This document shows, in pieces, positions 61,901 to 64,000 of a DNA stretch of 64,000 nucleotides. The translations under genes and the position numbers were made by a program. Numbering within the stretch: position 1 is the stretch's first letter; every line of letters starts with the position of its first letter. Where the stretch lies: contig NZ_CAJHCR010000002.1 in NCBI RefSeq assembly GCF_904848585.1, positions 558,001 to 622,000 on the forward strand. The letters run 5' to 3'. The notes under the pieces were generated by a model. It was not told the origin of the DNA and ran no database searches. It was given only the letters and a program-made list of their open reading frames with translations. The DNA is from Paraburkholderia kirstenboschensis. GTDB lineage: Bacteria > Pseudomonadota > Gammaproteobacteria > Burkholderiales > Burkholderiaceae.

Positions 61901-64000
61901 CGCATGACGCTGCCACTGCTGCCACAGCGCGGTCGGAATCCGCGCGAACGTCACGCGCCGCTTCACCAGCCGCTCGCTCAGACTTTGCAGATCCCACGGC
62001 TGCGCCCCGCGCATTTCCACCGTCGCGCCGCGCAGCAGTGCCGGTAGCGTCTCGTGCAGCGCGACGTCGAAGTTGATCGTCGACGAGTGCAGCACGGTGT
62101 CCTTGCCGTCGATGCCGTAGGTCGCGAGGAAGTCCTGCAGGTGAGTCCACAGCGCGCCGTGGCTCACGCCGACGCCCTTGGGCCGGCCTGTCGAGCCAGA
62201 TGTGTACAGCACGTAAGCGAGCTGGTCGGGGTGATGGGGGGCGTCGGGGTAGTCAGTCGCTTCCATCTTCATGGTTGTGGTTGCCGTTGCCACTGCCCGT
62301 TGCTCTTGTCCTCGTCCCGCCGCTGTTGCCGCTGTTGCCGTTCCTGTCACCGCGGCTCGGCCCGTCCCTCTATCCGAACTGGCATCCGTATCCATGCCCA
62401 AAGCGGTATCCATCCGAGTCGCCACCACCGCCTCCCCCACCACCGCCCCGACATCAACCACCTCACACCCCACCAGCACCCCAGCCACCTGGCTCACGCT
62501 GGTGCTATCGGCCACCACCTGCACGATGCCCGCGTCGTCGATCATCTGTGCAAGACGCGCTGCCGGATACTCCGGATCGAGCGGCACGAACGCCCCACCC
62601 GAACGGATGATCCCAAGCAGTGCCGCAATCAGCGCCGGACCGCGCGCCACGCACAGCCCCACGCGCCGCTCCGCACCAACGCCTCGCGCGACCAGCCGCG
62701 CGGCGAGCGTCGAAGACCACGCATCCAGTTCCGCATAGGTGAGCGATGCATCCTCGCAGCGCAGCGCGATCGCATCCGGCGAGCGCTTCGCCTGCGCCGC
62801 GAGCGCCATCCCAAGCGATTCGAACGCATAGCGCCGCAGCGGCGCCGCTTCGTACCGCGCAGGCAGCGTCACCGATCCCACGCGTCGCTCGACACCATCG
62901 GCCATCTGTTCCAGAATCGCTTCGTACTGCAATGCAATCCGCTTGACGGTCTCACGATCGATCCGCTCACCGTTCCACGCCCATTCGAGCGAAAGCGCCC
63001 TTCCGCGCGGGATGATCGCCAGCGCGAGCGGGTAATGCGTCGGATCGACGGAATCGACCGACTCCACCTTCAGGCTCGCGTCGCCATCGCGCGCGGCATC
63101 GACGGGATAGTTTTCGAACACGACGATGCTGTCAAACAGCGCGTCGCCGCTCCGTCCGGTCCATTGCTGCACGCGCGCGAGCGGCGTGTGCTCGTAGTGG
63201 CGCAGTTCCGTCAGTTCGCCTTGCAGCTTGCGCAGCCATGCGCCGAGGTCCTCGCTTGCGTCGGCGTCGATCCGCACCGGCAGCGTATTGATGAAAAGTC
63301 CCAACATCCGTTCGACGCCCGGCAGATGTGCCGGCCGTCCCGCGAACGTCGTACCGTATGCAACCTCGCGCCGATGTCCATAGCGCGCGAGCAGCACCGC
63401 CCACGCGCCCTGCATCAACGTATTGAGCGTGACCTCGTGACGACGCGCCGTTGCATGCAAACGCGCGACGAGCGCTTCGTCGAGCGCGCGGCGCCGCGCA
63501 TGGGCGCCCGGTTCTGCTGCGCCCGGCTCGCCGAGACTGGCGGTGAGCGTCGCGGGATCGTCGGCGCGCGCGGTCCATGCGCGCCACCACGCCTCGGTCG
63601 CGGGATCGTCGGCCGCTTCACGAATCCACTCGACGTACCGGCGATACGGCGGCGCCGCTTCGAACGTCGCCGCGCCGCCGCTCGCGCGCATCCGGTAATC
63701 GCGCAAGATCTCGGCGAACAGCAGCGAAACGCTCCAGCCGTCGAGTAGAAGATGATGATGCGTCCACACGAGGTCGGCAGTGTGCGCGTCGCGAATGAAG
63801 AGCGCGATGCGCATGAGCGGCGCGTCGTCCGGCGCTATGCCATCGGCGAGATCGCGCGCGCGCCAGTCGGCGAGGCGCGCGTCGTAATCGGGTGCGGCCG
63901 ACCAGTCGTGCGTCTCGAACGGCAACGCGATGCTGCGATCGACAATCTGCATCACCGAGCCGCCGTGCTGCCACGCGAAACTCGTGCGCAGAATCGCGTG
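55949..64000 (-). CDS. Siderophore NRPS, ...C-A-T-E-C-A-T, 5' end cut by window
   Basis: Open from the right edge: the codons just inside the edge continue an ongoing C domain (HAILRTSFAWQHGG), so the true start lies outside. Visible 2683 residues: rest of C (HHHLLLDGWS ~75), A1 (~400-940; YVLYTSGSTG ~597), T1 (~983, FFEAGGDSIQSL), E (HHLAVDGVSWR ~1260; NYLGRFDQ ~1475), C2 (PLQQGLLYHSEL ~1598; HHHVLTDGWS ~1723), A2 (~2070-2560; YVIYTSGSTG ~2223, YGPTETT ~2365) and T2 (FFALGGHSLAAV ~2610). Pockets: A1 D-V-H-A-T-G-L-V-A-K; A2 D-I-L-Q-I-G-L-I-W-K, the glycine code with one change. There is no TE; the C-terminus DELQALDGLFDALD may be a docking tail to the next protein. Consistent with D-graminine then Gly in a gramibactin-like chain. 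Confidence 0.94.
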   Translation of the reverse strand, partial: HAILRTSFAWQHGGSVMQIVDRSIALPFETHDWSAAPDYDARLADWRARDLADGIAPDDAPLMRIALFIRDAHTADLVWTHHHLLLDGWSVSLLFAEILRDYRMRASGGAATFEAAPPYRRYVEWIREAADDPATEAWWRAWTARADDPATLTASLGEPGAAEPGAHARRRALDEALVARLHATARRHEVTLNTLMQGAWAVLLARYGHRREVAYGTTFAGRPAHLPGVERMLGLFINTLPVRIDADASEDLGAWLRKLQGELTELRHYEHTPLARVQQWTGRSGDALFDSIVVFENYPVDAARDGDASLKVESVDSVDPTHYPLALAIIPRGRALSLEWAWNGERIDRETVKRIALQYEAILEQMADGVERRVGSVTLPARYEAAPLRRYAFESLGMALAAQAKRSPDAIALRCEDASLTYAELDAWSSTLAARLVARGVGAERRVGLCVARGPALIAALLGIIRSGGAFVPLDPEYPAARLAQMIDDAGIVQVVADSTSVSQVAGVLVGCEVVDVGAVVGEAVVATRMDTALGMDTDASSDRGTGRAAVTGTATAATAAGRGQEQRAVATATTTMKMEATDYPDAPHHPDQLAYVLYTSGSTGRPKGVGVSHGALWTHLQDFLATYGIDGKDTVLHSSTINFDVALHETLPALLRGATVEMRGAQPWDLQSLSERLVKRRVTFARIPTALWQQWQRHAPPRAQLALRQVTVGGEALPGDALARWREGPLADIRLDNLYGPTETTVAALYRRTEADDARQVTVPIGHPYPGRTARVFDAFGDEAPVGGLGELCIGGPTVARGYLGRAALTAERFVPDPYGAPGARVYRSGDLCRLRADGTVEFLGRLDQQVKLRGQRIELGEIEAVLRQCEGVREAAVIVVGEGQKQRLAAYVAGESDAAAVRPLDPQRLQRELEQKLPGYMVPSSVTVLARLPWMPNGKLDRASLPAPQAGSIERVAPSNEVESALLSIWAAVLGRDDLGVTDNFFEAGGDSIQSLQIIARAREAGWRLTPRQVFEHPTVAGLAQRAQRLDPGAVHEVDDGAALPLTPIQRLFFERYPQGESHWNQAVLLKVKGRLVPAALERAVAALEVQHDALRLRFVKEAGGWKQMAVKAAEAAEAEAEAEAAEAAAAEAAEAAEAAEAAEAAEAAEAAEAAEAAEAAEAVRASYASQVSQVSQVPQAPQAPQASPTSQESDISHPSPAREPSSQAIVRHDRLSSLSELTAACDRIQSSLNIEHGPIWRVGHFEMQDETRVLIAIHHLAVDGVSWRVLLEELQTAYEQAERDEPITLPAPSMSWRAWVRALDKYSYSDAVKSEANWWQSALSVVDRASELPLRAPAGTRVAESETIDWTLDASRTRDLLQNASRAYRTRVDELLLAALAQALGAWSGAAEIAVELEGHGREDVIEGADLSRTVGWFTTRFPVALPGTPAAPGDALVAVKERVRAVPNKGLHRGLLDASRVRQRPAISFNYLGRFDQSFDPASRFAFSSDDAGSSHGAGARVDYALDLNGIVTGDTLLLRWRFDPARIERESVERIVASFDQHVDALIAHCVAAPPGATASDFPFSGLDQAQLGALRLPLGGVADIYPATPLQQGLLYHSELQQGEGVYVNQLQLTLDGRLDAAALRGAWQAAIARHDMLRTRFEWRHGEAALQIVQREAMLPFAGHDWRDAEDYEARLAAWRAADIAAGIDASRAPLMRVNVFWRPDGRFDLVRTHHHVLTDGWSGARLLAEVFDDYERALGVSPRDGARAAAGMPPSYRRYVEWLAVQPDPRDWWSERIPAADDTGTLTASLIAPLDTHSSEAASVPRKIALELEAPLDARVRRAAQRHRVTLNTLMQGAWAVLLARLSGKQSVAFGVTVSGRPASLAGSEEMFGLFINSLPVFAAVHGDLTISAWLDDLQAYNLQMREVEHTALSSLQQWAGRSGDALFDSLIVFENYPVAARAVSTETDALRVERVDSFERTHYPLTLTILPATRIELQWQWDSRRLTRTQAEQLQRQYLGLLDQLAGEGEHAPRFVGELAVRRGAPHAEPLPEPAPLACHERFAAEAARMPQRIAIRQNGEAFDYATLARWSATIDARLRASGVAREERVAVCMRRSPALIASMLGVWRSGAAYVPLDPSFPVERLADMLDDAGITRVIADEEGRARLGDALNGRIVMDGGVGGLAGVAEVAGVVEATKATKATGAAEVSEAALVKAATLPPPILPCTGSELAYVIYTSGSTGRPKGVAVSHGALARLLASVGIVMGIDKDDVLLSVTTPSFDISLLELCLPLTRGACVEMADAATVADGAALARLIDESGASLMQATPSGWRLLIESGWRGASRGRLTGIAGGEPLPADLAAQLAQRGVDLWNLYGPTETTIWSTCVRVPQGGAVTVGRALRANALRIVDASGQLTPQGGVGELGIGGDNLARGYLGRAGLTAERFVPDPYGPPGARMYRTGDLCRERPDGEIECLGRIDQQVKLRGYRIELGEIEAALRGCDGVLDAAVALVPGAGDAEARLVGYVVGQSRAVPAGWRQTLAARLPGYMVPAALYEIGELPRTANGKLDRNALARFEASPESEAPWVEPSGEIEVLIARLFGDVLGLARVGADDDFFALGGHSLAAVRLIARLSEQLGRKVALAALFLSPTPRLLARLLTGDADGDPQRDASQRETANDELQALDGLFDALD
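60094..62939 (-). repeat. Near-identical NRPS block, copy 2
   Basis: Partner of 51284-54418. It is ~290 bp shorter because it lacks the long Thr-Glu-Ala array and the ~50-residue insertion. Covers the same A-T-partial-E region of the upstream synthetase. Confidence 0.88.
60507..60605 (-). repeat. 9-bp tandem array, 11 copies
   Basis: GCTTCTGCT repeated exactly eleven times, encoding Ala-Glu-Ala units in the E-domain loop of the upstream NRPS. Flanked by degenerate GCTGCT and GCTTCT runs. The position matches the arrays at 51625-51795 in the paralogue, but the unit and copy number differ. Confidence 0.95.

Noticed and set aside
55949..63955. Treating the NRPS as starting at the ATG at 63955
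   Set aside because: The ATG falls in the middle of a condensation domain and the frame stays open to the window edge with normal C-domain sequence, so the true start is outside.

Overview
The window looks like high-GC betaproteobacterial DNA, most likely Paraburkholderia/Burkholderia. The grounds are gene content (PelA-like enzyme, double-length UvrA, many LysR regulators, a graminine-type siderophore cluster), strong GC bias at third codon positions and GC-rich intergenic regions. No rRNA, tRNA, IS element, prophage or CRISPR array was found.

Layout. 1-6.4 kb is mixed: the 5' part of a PelA-like gene cut by the left edge, a DUF1328 membrane microprotein, a divergent LysR/RhtA-type exporter pair, a lone rmlC-like epimerase and a GlxA-type AraC regulator. 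7.1-20.35 kb is a single-strand, tightly packed ten-gene locus: TonB-dependent receptor, exbB (GTG start), exbD, tonB, yejA-yejB-yejE-yejF (peptide ABC importer), tldD and tldE. It reads as one route from cell surface to cytoplasmic peptidase, and I rate it the most system-like locus here. 21.4-27.9 kb holds a 1990-residue tandem-duplicated UvrA-like ATPase behind a near-perfect LexA operator, preceded by a short SSB. 27.9-41.6 kb is housekeeping and accessory metabolism: LysR/SDR pair, aldo-keto reductase, TPR-GT9 protein, DUF4142, CheV, an asparaginase/amidohydrolase/MFS/LysR string and an FMN-binding protein.

40.4-64 kb is a siderophore locus: EntS-like MFS exporter, two siderophore receptors, FhuB-type fused permease, FhuD-type binding protein and two large NRPSs. 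The upstream NRPS is cut by the right edge. The visible assembly line is ...C-A-T-E-C-A-T / C-A-T-E-TE. The middle A domain reads as glycine (DILQIGLIWK). The two flanking A domains share a second code (DVHATGLVAK) and are each followed by an epimerase, giving X-Gly-X with D-X residues. This fits the D-graminine-Gly-D-graminine end of gramibactin-type diazeniumdiolate siderophores. Fur-like boxes precede both receptors.

The NRPS pair shares a ~3 kb near-identical block (gene conversion or recent duplication). It is also riddled with in-frame 6- and 9-bp tandem arrays inside catalytic-domain loops, with very different copy numbers in the two paralogues.
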